The notes under the pieces were generated by a model. The model did not search any database. It saw only the letters and a list, made by a program, of their open reading frames with translations, and had not been told where the DNA came from. Below, piece after piece: positions 1-7,668 of a stretch of 64,000 nucleotides of DNA. A program made the position numbers and the translations under genes. The DNA comes from Neobacillus nitrireducens. Lineage in GTDB: Bacteria; Bacillota; Bacilli; Bacillales; Cytobacillaceae. The number at the start of each line of letters is the position of its first letter. The first letter of the stretch is position 1. Location of the stretch: the NCBI RefSeq assembly GCF_030915405.1, contig NZ_CP133262.1:3348001-3412000 (forward strand), given 5' to 3'.

Positions 1-304
1 TGCAATGATTATCTTTAAGCTGTTTGGCGAGCAAATTTTACGCAAGCTAAAAGGCGAGCGGATCGAACGGAAACTGGAGCGGGTGTTTGCAAGAATTACG
101 AAAAATATTCCTTCCTCACCCGGACGTTCTGATTATATCCGTGTCCGCTTGTTCGAAAAGGCGGGAGAATGGTGGGCGGAACCGATTATTGGCAAATCCG
201 GCTTGATCACAACCTTAGTCAAGAGCGATGGAATTGTCGAAATTAGTTCAGAAAAAGAGGGAATTGCACAGGGAGATTACGTACCTGTGATTTCATCACG
301 ATAA
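1..304 (+). CDS. moeA: Molybdopterin molybdenumtransferase MoeA, C-terminal part (cut by window edge)
   Basis: Partial gene entering from the left edge; about 100 C-terminal residues are visible and end at TAA 302-304. MoeA inserts molybdate into adenylylated molybdopterin to make the molybdenum cofactor. The visible part looks like the C-terminal beta-rich MoeA domain: a run DYIRVRLF, then GEWWAEPIIGKSGLI, then EGIAQGDYVPVI. The in-frame ATG at position 5 is probably internal, not a start. The next gene, a second MoeA, begins 13 bases downstream, so this window starts inside a molybdenum cofactor operon. The family call rests on the C-terminal domain and on context; the catalytic domains lie outside the window. 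Confidence 0.75.
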   Translation, partial: AMIIFKLFGEQILRKLKGERIERKLERVFARITKNIPSSPGRSDYIRVRLFEKAGEWWAEPIIGKSGLITTLVKSDGIVEISSEKEGIAQGDYVPVISSR

Positions 305-317
305 AGGGGACCTAGCA

Positions 318-2252
318 ATGGATTATAAAAACTTTAAGCGAAAAATTTATTTAGAAGATAAACCCCGAGCGCAAGCTAGAGAAGAAATTCTCGCGGCTCA
401 TTCGCTGACCCCTGAAAAGGAAGAAATCGCAACAAGTACCTCCTTGGGCCGTGTGACAGCCGAACCTATCTTTGCACGGGTGTCAATGCCGCATTACCAC
501 GCAAGCGCGATGGATGGAATTGCCGTCGTTGCTGAAAGCACCTATCAAGCCCATGAGCAAAATCCACTTCGTTTGAAAAGAGGCGAAGAATTTAGTTATG
601 TCGATACGGGGAATGCAATTCCTTCTCCATTTAACGCCGTCATTATGATTGAGCATGTCGATGTTATGGATGAGGAAACGATTGAAATTATCGAACCCGC
701 AACCCCTTGGCAGCATATTCGTCCCATCGGCGAAGACGTTGTTCAAGAGGAAATGCTGTTTCCGCAAGGACATATCTTACGGCCGGCTGATCTCGGTGTA
801 CTTTTAGCCGGGCAGCAAACGGTCATTCCTGTTGCCAAAAAGCCCGTAGTGACGATTATTCCAACCGGCAACGAGCTTGTGGATGCAGATGCGGCTGAAC
901 TTGCACCAGGAAAAATTATTGAATTTAATGGTTCCGTCTTTGCAGGCTTTATTCAGGATTGGGGCGGCGAACCAGTGCTTCATCCAATCGTAAAGGACGA
1001 TCCTGAAAAAATTAAAGAAGTCCTTTTAGAAGCAGCTGAGACGTCCGATATCATTGTAATTAATGCAGGATCATCTGCAGGGTCGAAAGACTACACGGTC
1101 CACATTATCGGTGAAATCGGCGAGGTCTTTACCCATGGGGTCGCCGCACGGCCTGGAAAACCAGTTATTTTAGGAAAAATAAATGGGAAAATTGTGGTCG
1201 GAGTTCCAGGTTATCCGGTCTCGGCTTATTTGGCACTCGAATGGTTTGTCAGACCGCTAATTTGCAAGTACCTGCAAATCCCCGAACCCAAAAGGCAGAC
1301 GGTAACTGTTAAGCTCGGGCGCCGGATTGTCTCGTCCATGGGAGCTGAGGACTTTGTGCGGATGAACATCGGCTATGTGAATGGACAGTTCGTCGCGAAC
1401 CCGCTGACAAGAGCGGCAGGCGTGACGATGTCGTATGTCAGGGCAGACGGGATGCTAATCGTACCAACCAACATTATTGGCTATGAACAAGGCGATCTCG
1501 CCGAGGTTGAATTGCTGCGCCCGCTTGAAGAAATTAAAAACGCGATTGTGTTTTGCGGGAGCCACGATTTGACGATTGACCTGTTGTCGTCCCGATTAAA
1601 GCGGGTGCGGACAGATATGAAAATTGTTTCTTCCCATGTCGGCAGTATGGCCGGTATCATGGCGATTCGCAAAGGAGAGGCCCATGTAGCCGGGATTCAT
1701 TTGCTTGACCCAGGTACAAAGGAATACAATCTTTCTTATGTAAGTAAATTTTTAGCCGGCCAAGACGTCGTTCTTTATCCATTTTTAAAAAGAAAGCAAG
1801 GCTGGATTCTGCCAAACGGCAATCCGCTTGGCATTGAAACAGCAGCTGATTTAGCACGAGTCCACGCCAATTACGTCAACCGTCAAAAAGGAGCAGGAAC
1901 CCGAATCCTGTTTGATCTTTTATTGGAAGAAGGGTGCCTGACACCAGACGATATTACCGGTTATGACCGGGAAATGTTTTCGCATTTAGCGGTAGCTGCG
2001 GAAGTGAACGGGGATGCGCGTGGTGCAGGACTGGGGATTTATCCTGCTGCGAAAGCGATGGATTTAGACTTTGTCCCTGTGGCGGATGAGGAATATGATT
2101 TGCTAATGACAAGAAGCTTTTATGAAAGTGAAAGCGGCAGAATGCTGATTGCCATGATCCAATCGGCTGATTTCATCGCACAGGTTGAAAAGATTGGCGG
2201 TTATCAAGTGATCGAAAATGCAGAGCCAAAGTGCTTGCTTAAAGAGGTGTAG
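318..2252 (+). CDS. MoeA fused to a C-terminal periplasmic-binding-protein-like domain
   Basis: A 644-residue protein. Residues about 1-400 are a complete MoeA: HASAMDGIAV near residue 63, PTGNEL near 187, a glycine/serine loop NAGSSAGSKDY near 250, HGVAARPGKPV near 275 and GVPGYPVSAY near 297. Residues about 405-630 are a substrate-binding-like domain (PBP-like, PF12727 type) that starts FCGSHDLTIDLL and contains EYNLSYV and KGAGTRILFD. MoeA catalyses molybdate insertion into the pterin. The extra domain probably binds molybdate or another Mo species; that is inference. Fusions of this kind are known in Firmicutes and archaea. It sits between the first moeA and moaE, 5 bases before moaE, so it is likely co-transcribed. 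The same extra domain recurs in the regulator at 5670-6605. Confidence 0.88.
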   Translation: MDYKNFKRKIYLEDKPRAQAREEILAAHSLTPEKEEIATSTSLGRVTAEPIFARVSMPHYHASAMDGIAVVAESTYQAHEQNPLRLKRGEEFSYVDTGNAIPSPFNAVIMIEHVDVMDEETIEIIEPATPWQHIRPIGEDVVQEEMLFPQGHILRPADLGVLLAGQQTVIPVAKKPVVTIIPTGNELVDADAAELAPGKIIEFNGSVFAGFIQDWGGEPVLHPIVKDDPEKIKEVLLEAAETSDIIVINAGSSAGSKDYTVHIIGEIGEVFTHGVAARPGKPVILGKINGKIVVGVPGYPVSAYLALEWFVRPLICKYLQIPEPKRQTVTVKLGRRIVSSMGAEDFVRMNIGYVNGQFVANPLTRAAGVTMSYVRADGMLIVPTNIIGYEQGDLAEVELLRPLEEIKNAIVFCGSHDLTIDLLSSRLKRVRTDMKIVSSHVGSMAGIMAIRKGEAHVAGIHLLDPGTKEYNLSYVSKFLAGQDVVLYPFLKRKQGWILPNGNPLGIETAADLARVHANYVNRQKGAGTRILFDLLLEEGCLTPDDITGYDREMFSHLAVAAEVNGDARGAGLGIYPAAKAMDLDFVPVADEEYDLLMTRSFYESESGRMLIAMIQSADFIAQVEKIGGYQVIENAEPKCLLKEV

Positions 2253-2257
2253 TCAAA

Positions 2258-2722
2258 ATGATGTATCAGATCTCAAAGGAACCTATCGATATTCAAGCAG
2301 TCATTGATAAGGTCGTCCAGCGTGAAGCGGGTGCAATTACAACATTTATTGGAACCGTCCGTGAATTAACGAAGGGAAAGAAAACATTATTCTTAATCTA
2401 TGAGGCATATGAAGCAATGGCTGTGAAAAAGCTAGAGCAGATTGGCCGGGAAATTGAGCAGCGCTGGGAAGGCGCTTGCGTCGCTATCACCCACCGGGTT
2501 GGCCGCTTAGACATTACCGATGTAGCGGTTGTTATTGCCGTTTCAACGCCGCATCGTGCCGATGCCTATGATGCCAACCGCTATGCGATTGAACGGATTA
2601 AGGAAATCGTTCCCATCTGGAAGAAAGAACATTGGGAAGAGGGCGAAGCGTGGATGGGTAATCAGCTTGAAACGGTCGCCTATCCGAGCGGAAAGCCTGA
2701 GGAGAGTGACTTAAATGAATAA
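2258..2722 (+). CDS. moaE: Molybdopterin synthase catalytic subunit MoaE
   Basis: A 154-residue MoaE, normal for the family. With thiocarboxylated MoaD it converts cyclic pyranopterin monophosphate to molybdopterin by adding the two dithiolene sulfurs. Diagnostic segments are GAITTFIGTVR (residues 26-36), LIYEAYEAMA, the HRVGRLDI loop, VSTPHRADAYDANRYAI and the lysine-containing IVPIWKKEHWEEGEAW. An AGAGGTG ribosome binding site lies about 8 bases before ATG 2258; ATG 2261 is a possible alternative. The last 8 bases overlap the start of moaD, the usual coupling for two subunits of one enzyme. Confidence 0.93.
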   Translation: MMYQISKEPIDIQAVIDKVVQREAGAITTFIGTVRELTKGKKTLFLIYEAYEAMAVKKLEQIGREIEQRWEGACVAITHRVGRLDITDVAVVIAVSTPHRADAYDANRYAIERIKEIVPIWKKEHWEEGEAWMGNQLETVAYPSGKPEESDLNE

Positions 2723-2947
2723 GATCCTATTTTTTGCTCATTTACGTGATGCAGTTGGAGCAGAGTTTCTTTCCGTCGAGGCCGGGGGAAAACAGTGGCT
2801 GAGTTAAAGGCAGAGTTATCTGCTAAATATAACCTGCCGAAAATGGACACGGTGATGACGGCGGTTAATGAAGAGTTTGCTGCGAACGATGAAGTCATTC
2901 GTGATGGGGATGAAATTGCTTTTATTCCGCCGGTAAGCGGAGGATGA
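2715..2947 (+). pseudogene. moaD: Molybdopterin synthase sulfur carrier subunit MoaD, single-base frameshift
   Basis: Starting at ATG 2715, inside the end of moaE, the frame reads MNKILFFAHLRDAVGAEFLS and stops at TAA after 30 codons. In the next frame the rest of MoaD continues: TVAELKAELSAKYNLP, then DGDEIAFIPPVSGG, ending at TGA 2945-2947. The break falls at 2784-2792, a run of five G followed by four A. One added base there restores about 77 residues, the normal MoaD length, with the C-terminal Gly-Gly that is adenylylated by MoeB and thiocarboxylated. Gene loss would block cofactor synthesis while every partner gene stays intact, so a sequencing error is at least as likely as a real mutation. 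Confidence 0.85.
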
Positions 2948-2951
2948 TCGC

Positions 2952-3971
2952 ATGAACGAAAGGTATTCACGGCAGGTCCTTTTCCCGGGGATTGGCAAAG
3001 AGGGACAAGTGAAAATCAGCAGCAAGCATGTGCTGATTATCGGTGCGGGAGCCTTAGGGTCAGGAAGTGCTGAGGTATTGACCCGGGCCGGCGTTGGCAA
3101 GCTTACGATCATTGACCGCGATTATGTCGAGGCCAGCAACCTGCAGCGCCAGCAGCTCTACACCGAAGAAGATGTAGCCGAGAAGCTTCCAAAGGCTGCC
3201 GCGGCGGAAAAACGTTTGCTCGCCATCAATTCCGATGTTGAAGTGGTTTCGATCATCGGTGATGCTACACCTCAGTTATTGGAAGAGCTGGTAGTGGGCG
3301 TTGATGTGATGATCGATGCAACCGATAATTTTGAAACGCGGATGGCGATGAATGATGTCTCACAAAAATACAATGTTCCATGGATCTATGGGGCCTGTGT
3401 TGGCAGCTTTGGGATGACGTTTTCGATGATTCCGGGGAAGACTCCTTGTTTAAATTGTCTACTGCGTTCCATTCCGCTTCAGGGGATGACCTGTGATACG
3501 GGTGGAATTATTTCCCCGGCAGTACAGATGGTCATTGCCCATCAGACGGCGGAAGCATTGAAGATGTTAGTCGAGGATTGGGACTCAGTGCGGACCTCCT
3601 TTGTCAGCTTTGATTTATGGAGAAATCAGTACACAAGCTTGAAGATGTCGAAGGCCAAGTTTGCCGGCTGTTTGTCATGCGGTGAGGATCGGACCTATCC
3701 CTACCTTGATCATGAAAATATGACAAAGACGACAGTGCTGTGCGGCCGTGATACGGTCCAAATCCGCCCTTCGTCTGTTGGTGAGATTTCATTGGAACGC
3801 CTCGCCGGTCAGCTTAGTTCGCTTGGTTATGTGGTCAAGGGCAATCCCTATTTGGTGTCGGTCGAGATGGGTGAGGAACGGATGGTTATCTTTCAAGATG
3901 GACGCGCCCTTATTCACGGGACCAAGGATTTAACCCATGCAAAGTCCATTTATCAGCGGATCTTAGGATGA
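2952..3971 (+). CDS. moeB: Molybdopterin-synthase adenylyltransferase MoeB (ThiF/HesA family)
   Basis: A 339-residue E1-like enzyme, 4 bases after moaD. It activates the C-terminal glycine of MoaD with ATP. It opens with NERYSRQVLFPGIGKEGQ, followed by the nucleotide-binding IIGAGALGSGSAEVL and DRDYVEASNLQRQ. A zinc-site cysteine pair is at CLNC near residue 165 and a second at CLSC near 241. The catalytic loop holds LQGMTCDTGGI. The last ~80 residues after the second cysteine pair resemble the C-terminal extension common in Bacillus ThiF/MoeB proteins. ThiF of the thiamine pathway is the main alternative; the flanking moa and moe genes favour MoeB. It is the last gene of the operon, followed by a strong hairpin. 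Confidence 0.88.
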   Translation: MNERYSRQVLFPGIGKEGQVKISSKHVLIIGAGALGSGSAEVLTRAGVGKLTIIDRDYVEASNLQRQQLYTEEDVAEKLPKAAAAEKRLLAINSDVEVVSIIGDATPQLLEELVVGVDVMIDATDNFETRMAMNDVSQKYNVPWIYGACVGSFGMTFSMIPGKTPCLNCLLRSIPLQGMTCDTGGIISPAVQMVIAHQTAEALKMLVEDWDSVRTSFVSFDLWRNQYTSLKMSKAKFAGCLSCGEDRTYPYLDHENMTKTTVLCGRDTVQIRPSSVGEISLERLAGQLSSLGYVVKGNPYLVSVEMGEERMVIFQDGRALIHGTKDLTHAKSIYQRILG

Positions 3972-4010
3972 GTACCATGCGCTAGACGCTGTATTTGGAA
4001 AAAAAGAAGT

Positions 4011-4038
4011 AACCCGTACCTATTTTGGGGTACGGGTT
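4011..4038. terminator. Bidirectional terminator between moeB and modB
   Basis: Perfect 10-bp stem AACCCGTACC / GGTACGGGTT with an 8-base loop. It is followed by a T-rich tail on the plus strand and preceded by an A run that gives a U tail on the minus strand. It separates the convergent moeB and modB genes. Confidence 0.85.
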
Positions 4039-4054
4039 TATTTGTGAGTAATGA

Positions 4055-4717
4055 TTAGCTATTAGATTTTGAGAGATGTACGCAGACTAACATAATAAAT
4101 GAAATGCCAATTATAGTCAGTACCCATAACCAAGCCAAATGCATATTACCAGAGTCAATGGCAATATAGATAGCTGTGGGGATGGTTTGTGTTTTCCCAG
4201 GGATGTTTCCCGCAAACATAAGCGTGGCCCCAAATTCACCTAACGCTCGTGCAAAACTTAAAATTCCACCAGAAATAATTGATTTTAGTGAAAGTGGAAT
4301 GGTCACAAAAAGAAATAGCTTGAATTCATTCGCCCCATCTACACGGGCTGCCCCCTCAATATCTTCAGGAATCGCCTCAAACCCGGTCTTGGCGGATTGA
4401 TACATAAGCGGGAACGCCACAATCGTGGATGCAATGACGGCAGCCCACCAGGTAAACATAACGGGCTGTTCAAACAGCCATTCTATCAATTGTCCGATTG
4501 GGCTTTGCCTGCCAAATAGAACGATTAACAAAAAACCCACAACAGTAGGGGGTAATACTAATGGCAAAAGGAATAGGGTTTCAATGAAAACTTTCCCTGT
4601 GAATTTCGCATTCGCCATAACCTTTCCTAAAATTAACCCCAAAATCAATACAATGATACCTGAAGTGAAAGCAATCTCTATCGATAGTTTGACTGGAGCC
4701 CAAAAGTTGTCTGCCAT
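4055..4717 (-). CDS. modB: Molybdate ABC transporter permease ModB
   Basis: A 220-residue inner-membrane permease with about five hydrophobic helices. The permease-ATPase contact segment is seen as GFEAIPEDIEGAARVDGANEFKLF (the EAA-type loop, residues ~112-135), and the family-typical LPLVLPPTVVGFLLIVLFGR is near residue 50 (each given here only in part). It forms the membrane channel for molybdate delivered by ModA, which lies just upstream with 9 bases between them. The start codon has only a weak Shine-Dalgarno, so translational coupling to modA is likely. No ATPase gene (modC) follows: the next thing downstream is the terminator. B. subtilis yvgLM also lacks an adjacent modC, so another ATPase probably serves this transporter. 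Confidence 0.92.
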   Translation of the reverse strand: MADNFWAPVKLSIEIAFTSGIIVLILGLILGKVMANAKFTGKVFIETLFLLPLVLPPTVVGFLLIVLFGRQSPIGQLIEWLFEQPVMFTWWAAVIASTIVAFPLMYQSAKTGFEAIPEDIEGAARVDGANEFKLFLFVTIPLSLKSIISGGILSFARALGEFGATLMFAGNIPGKTQTIPTAIYIAIDSGNMHLAWLWVLTIIGISFIMLVCVHLSKSNS

Positions 4718-4726
4718 TGTACTATA

Positions 4727-5533
4727 TTACAGTCCTTTAAATCCATATTTTTTGAAAACTTCCATCGCTTCATTACTGTTTAGATATTCATAGAATAACA
4801 TGGCTTCATTTGGATGGCTACTAGCCTTGATGATTCCAACAGGATACACGATGGGAGTATGAGTTTTTTTATCAGCCGTTGCCGCGATTTCTACTTTCGT
4901 TGAGGTTAATGCATCTGTTTTATAAACTATTCCCGCATCAACATTTCCTGTTTCCACATAGGTAAGCACTTGGCGTACATCCTTGGCATAGACGATTTTC
5001 CCTTTAACTGAGTTCCAAATCGTTAAGTTTCCTAGTACCTCTTTCGCATATTCACCTGCTGGGACAGATTCAGGAGTCCCAATCGAAATCTTATCGGCTT
5101 TCGTAAGATCTTCAAACGTTTTAATTCCTTTTGTGGAGTCCTTTGGAACGACAAGGACAAGCTCATTACCAACCAAATCGACCCCATTTTTCTTTTCAAT
5201 AAGACCATCTGTCACTAATTGATCGAATTTATCCTCTGCTGCAGAGAAGAAAAGGTCGACAGGTGCTCCTTGTGAAATTTGCTGTTGCAACGCTCCAGAA
5301 GCGCCAAAGTTATAGTTAATTTTCAGATGACCATGTTCTTTATTAAAATTTGATGTAATTTCAGTCAAGGCGTCTTGCAAACTTGCTGCCGCTGAAATCG
5401 TCAATTCGACATTCTTTTCAGGGACCGCTTGTTTTTCCACTGAGTGCTTTTTACTTTGTTCATTAGCTGAACACCCTGTAAAGACAAGTAAAAACAATAA
5501 CATTGATAAAAATAATCGATAATCTTTTTTCAA
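4727..5533 (-). CDS. modA: Molybdate-binding lipoprotein ModA
   Basis: A 268-residue substrate-binding protein. It begins at TTG 5531-5533 with GAGGTGAG 7-8 bases upstream. A lipoprotein signal peptide ends in LLVFTGC (lipobox Cys near residue 20), so the protein is anchored to the outer face of the membrane. The mature part starts ELTISAAASLQDALTEI and contains FGASGALQQQISQGAPVDLFFSA and YVETGNVDAGIVYKTD, all typical of ModA. It hands molybdate to ModB. It is divergent from the HTH/binding-domain regulator, and the space between them holds a phased operator array that overlaps its probable promoter. Tungstate could be an additional ligand. Confidence 0.93.
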   Translation of the reverse strand: MKKDYRLFLSMLLFLLVFTGCSANEQSKKHSVEKQAVPEKNVELTISAAASLQDALTEITSNFNKEHGHLKINYNFGASGALQQQISQGAPVDLFFSAAEDKFDQLVTDGLIEKKNGVDLVGNELVLVVPKDSTKGIKTFEDLTKADKISIGTPESVPAGEYAKEVLGNLTIWNSVKGKIVYAKDVRQVLTYVETGNVDAGIVYKTDALTSTKVEIAATADKKTHTPIVYPVGIIKASSHPNEAMLFYEYLNSNEAMEVFKKYGFKGL

Positions 5534-5550
5534 GCTTTATCTCACCTCTT

Positions 5551-5582
5551 ATAACTAGTTATAATTAATTATAACTAATTAT
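5551..5582. promoter_or_regulatory. Three 10-bp-phased palindromic operator repeats upstream of modA
   Basis: The run reads ATAACTAGTT, ATAATTAATT, ATAACTAATT, then AT. Each 12-bp window starting at 5551, 5561 and 5571 is a palindrome or nearly so (ATAACTAGTTAT and ATAATTAATTAT are perfect). The 10-bp step puts all three on one face of the helix. A TATAAT-like -10 for modA lies inside it on the minus strand. The likely binder is the divergent regulator at 5670-6605; that is inference from position. Confidence 0.7.
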
Positions 5583-5669
5583 GATATGAAAAAAATCACA
5601 GAATACAATTTTATCAGGAAAATGCTTATTAAAAAATAATAAGATACAATAGAAGGAGGAGGGATGGAC

Positions 5670-6605
5670 ATGTCTAAGGAGATTTCCTATACAATTGAAG
5701 AAGTATCGCAGCTTTTAAAGGTTTCGAAACTAACCATATATGATTTGATAAAAAAAGGGGAAATTCCTGTATTCCGTGTGGGAAGACAGATGCGAATGGA
5801 TGCAAAGGATTTGGATCATTACATATCGAATAATAAGTCAAGTCAGAGCACGACTCCTCCTGCCCAAGAATGGCATCAACAAAGAATGGAACCAAGGGCA
5901 TCCAAAAATATTGTCATTAGTGGACAAGACATTATTCTAGATATCCTAGGTAAACACATTGAGAAATCTTCCACCTATAAAGCCTTACGTTCCTATTCAG
6001 GAAGTTTAAACAGCCTCATTTCTTTATACAATGGTGAATGTGAAATAGTTAGCTTACATATGTTTGATGGAGATACAGAAGAATACAATCTACCTTATGT
6101 AAAAAAGATTTTGGTCAGCTATCCTTATATTTTAATCAATCTTGTATCAAGAAAAGCCGGTTTTTATGTTCAAAAGGGAAACCCGCTCCACATCACGTCG
6201 TGGGCTGATATAAATCAAGAGGATGTAAAAATTATCAATCGAGAGAAAGGGTCGGGTGCAAGGATCCTTCTCGATGAACAGCTCAGAATACACAATATTT
6301 CTTCTAAGAATATAAATGGGTATGAGCACGAAGAGACGAATCACTTAAGTGTTGCTTCAGCCGTCTCTACTGGGATCGCAGATGTAGGAGTGGGGATTGA
6401 AAAGGCTGCTAAGATCGTTGGAATAGACTTTGTACCGTTAATATCGGAACGTTACGATCTGGTTATTTTAAAAACACCTGAAAATGAAAAGCTGATCCAA
6501 ATTGTAAAGGAAACTTTATCTTCTCAGCTGTTTCAATCAGAAATAAACTCACTGGGTGATTATGAAATTTCTCAAACAGGATCCATTATTTATGAGACTT
6601 TTTAA
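5670..6605 (+). CDS. Excisionase-type HTH regulator with PBP-like sensor domain (YvgK-like)
   Basis: A one-component regulator of 311 residues. The N-terminus (SYTIEEVSQLLKVSKLTIYD, then GEIPVFRVGRQMRMDAKDLDHYI) is a MerR/excisionase-type helix-turn-helix. After a Ser/Thr/Pro/Gln linker, residues ~75-305 form a PBP-like binding domain (PF12727 type) homologous to the C-terminus of the MoeA fusion at 318-2252; shared landmarks are EYNLPYV, KGSGARILLDEQL and FVPLISERYDLVI. Start chosen at ATG 5670 because AGGAGGG ends 6 bases before it; ATG 5664 is possible but close. It is divergent from modAB and probably represses or activates it in response to molybdate. B. subtilis has the same arrangement as yvgK-yvgLM. 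Confidence 0.85.
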   Translation: MSKEISYTIEEVSQLLKVSKLTIYDLIKKGEIPVFRVGRQMRMDAKDLDHYISNNKSSQSTTPPAQEWHQQRMEPRASKNIVISGQDIILDILGKHIEKSSTYKALRSYSGSLNSLISLYNGECEIVSLHMFDGDTEEYNLPYVKKILVSYPYILINLVSRKAGFYVQKGNPLHITSWADINQEDVKIINREKGSGARILLDEQLRIHNISSKNINGYEHEETNHLSVASAVSTGIADVGVGIEKAAKIVGIDFVPLISERYDLVILKTPENEKLIQIVKETLSSQLFQSEINSLGDYEISQTGSIIYETF

Positions 6606-6632
6606 AAAGGAAATTCGCCGGTTATAGATAGG

Positions 6633-6674
6633 ACAAAATCTGACTTGTTTCACGTGGAACAAGGCAGATTTTGT
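6633..6674. terminator. Long hairpin enclosing a parS site, probable terminator
   Basis: Arms ACAAAATCTG / CAGATTTTGT continue inward through CTTGTT / AACAAG with a single mismatch base between them, giving roughly 18 bp of stem around a CACGTG centre. It lies 27 bases after the regulator stop codon. There is no long T run after it (TTTTGTCG), so termination would rest on the stem. Confidence 0.55.
6646..6661. promoter_or_regulatory. parS: parS centromere site
   Basis: TGTTTCACGTGGAACA is the exact reverse complement of TGTTCCACGTGAAACA, the established ParB/Spo0J-binding parS sequence in Bacillus. It sits at the centre of the hairpin described at 6633-6674. parS sites cluster on the origin-proximal part of the chromosome and load ParB and SMC; position and exact match make the call strong. 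Confidence 0.93.
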
Positions 6675-6766
6675 CGAGAGTCCTAACGAATGGTTTGATT
6701 TTTCGTAAAAAGAGTTGTACTCGTGTATGATGAGATAATAGTCGAAAATAGAGAGGTAATTTCAAA

Positions 6767-7075
6767 ATGAATATATCCGTCCAAAAACTATTAACGAAAA
6801 TAGAGGCAGAATTGATGCTGGCGAAAAGCAGCACCAAGGAAGAAAGCTTGCGAGAAAAAGTCTATTCTATTAAAATATTATGCGAGTTGCTGCTAGACGA
6901 AAAACCATCACCGGCAAGCGAGGTGACACCTTCCGTTCAACCAGCCATCTCCTTTCAGGCGTACCAACAGCCTGTGATGAGCCAGCCAATCATTCAACAA
7001 ACACCAACATTACAACAGCCGAAAAAACTAGACATGGAAAACGAAGCCAACGGGGATTCATTGTTTGATTTTTAA
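6767..7075 (+). CDS. ywdI: YwdI-like small protein (DUF5327 type)
   Basis: A 102-residue soluble protein. The N-terminal half (NISVQKLLTKIEAELMLAK to LCELLLDE, residues 2-45) looks like a short helical hairpin. The rest is rich in Gln, Pro and Thr (QQPVMSQPIIQQTP) and probably disordered. It ends GDSLFDF, resembling the acidic aromatic tail seen in this family. Function unknown. It is followed, as in B. subtilis, by ywdK. GAGAGGT lies about 9 bases before the ATG. The call depends on resemblance to YwdI and on gene order. Confidence 0.75.
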   Translation: MNISVQKLLTKIEAELMLAKSSTKEESLREKVYSIKILCELLLDEKPSPASEVTPSVQPAISFQAYQQPVMSQPIIQQTPTLQQPKKLDMENEANGDSLFDF

Positions 7076-7199
7076 CAAAAGGCTAAAATAAGGCACTTTG
7101 CCGATTCACCAATCTCTTGATTGGAGTCGAAAACGAAGCGCCTGGGGTGGAAATCAACAGACTAGTTAAACAGAGCTAAAAAATAGGGGGGATTTTTAG

Positions 7200-7574
7200 A
7201 TGAAAGCTTTTATCATAATCGGCGCGATCAACGCCTTCATAGCGGTTGCTCTTGGGGCCTTTGGTGCCCATGGATTAAAGGATAAATTGGATGCCTATTA
7301 TTTGGATATTTGGAAAACGGGTGTCACCTATCAAATGTTCCACGCAATCGGTATCATGATTATAGGTCTCCTTATCGAGAAAGTAGCAGCTGCCAGCCCG
7401 CAATTTACCTGGGCAGGATGGCTGATGCTAGCCGGTATCATCTTCTTTAGCGGCAGTTTATATGTATTAAGCTTAACAAAGATTGGGATCTTAGGGGCGA
7501 TCACACCAATTGGCGGTGTCTGCTTCTTAGCAGCCTGGATCCTAATTGTTGTTGGCGCAGTTAAACATTTGTAA
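7200..7574 (+). CDS. ywdK: DUF423 membrane protein YwdK
   Basis: A 124-residue protein with four predicted membrane helices. The DUF423 signature is clear at the N-terminus: GAINAFIAVALGAFGAHGLKD (residues ~8-27, quoted in part) and then YQMFHAIGI near residue 46. The C-terminal helix carries TPIGGVCFLAAW. Function unknown; the family includes E. coli YgdD. AGGGGGGAT lies about 6 bases upstream of ATG 7201 region, giving a strong translation start. A terminator follows directly. Confidence 0.9.
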   Translation: MKAFIIIGAINAFIAVALGAFGAHGLKDKLDAYYLDIWKTGVTYQMFHAIGIMIIGLLIEKVAAASPQFTWAGWLMLAGIIFFSGSLYVLSLTKIGILGAITPIGGVCFLAAWILIVVGAVKHL

Positions 7575-7584
7575 TTACTTTATG

Positions 7585-7615
7585 GCATTGGGAACGGTTC
7601 CCGGTGTCTTTTTTT
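7585..7615 (+). terminator. Rho-independent terminator after ywdK
   Basis: Stem GCATTGGGA / TCCCGGTGT (with wobble pairs) followed by a seven-T run. Confidence 0.75.
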
Positions 7616-7627
7616 ATCAAAAAACAA

Positions 7628-7655
7628 AAACACCAATTGGCGCACAATTGGTGTT
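7628..7655 (-). terminator. Terminator of gerQ
   Basis: Perfect inverted repeat AAACACCAATTG / CAATTGGTGTTT just beyond the gerQ stop codon on the minus strand; the A-rich flank at 7616-7629 gives the U tail. Confidence 0.75.
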
Positions 7656-7668
7656 TGCTTGATATGAT

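Noticed and set aside
4055-5533. Loss of modC as a broken transporter
   Set aside because: No ModC is adjacent, but no remnant is visible and B. subtilis also lacks modC beside its modAB; a shared ATPase is more likely than decay.
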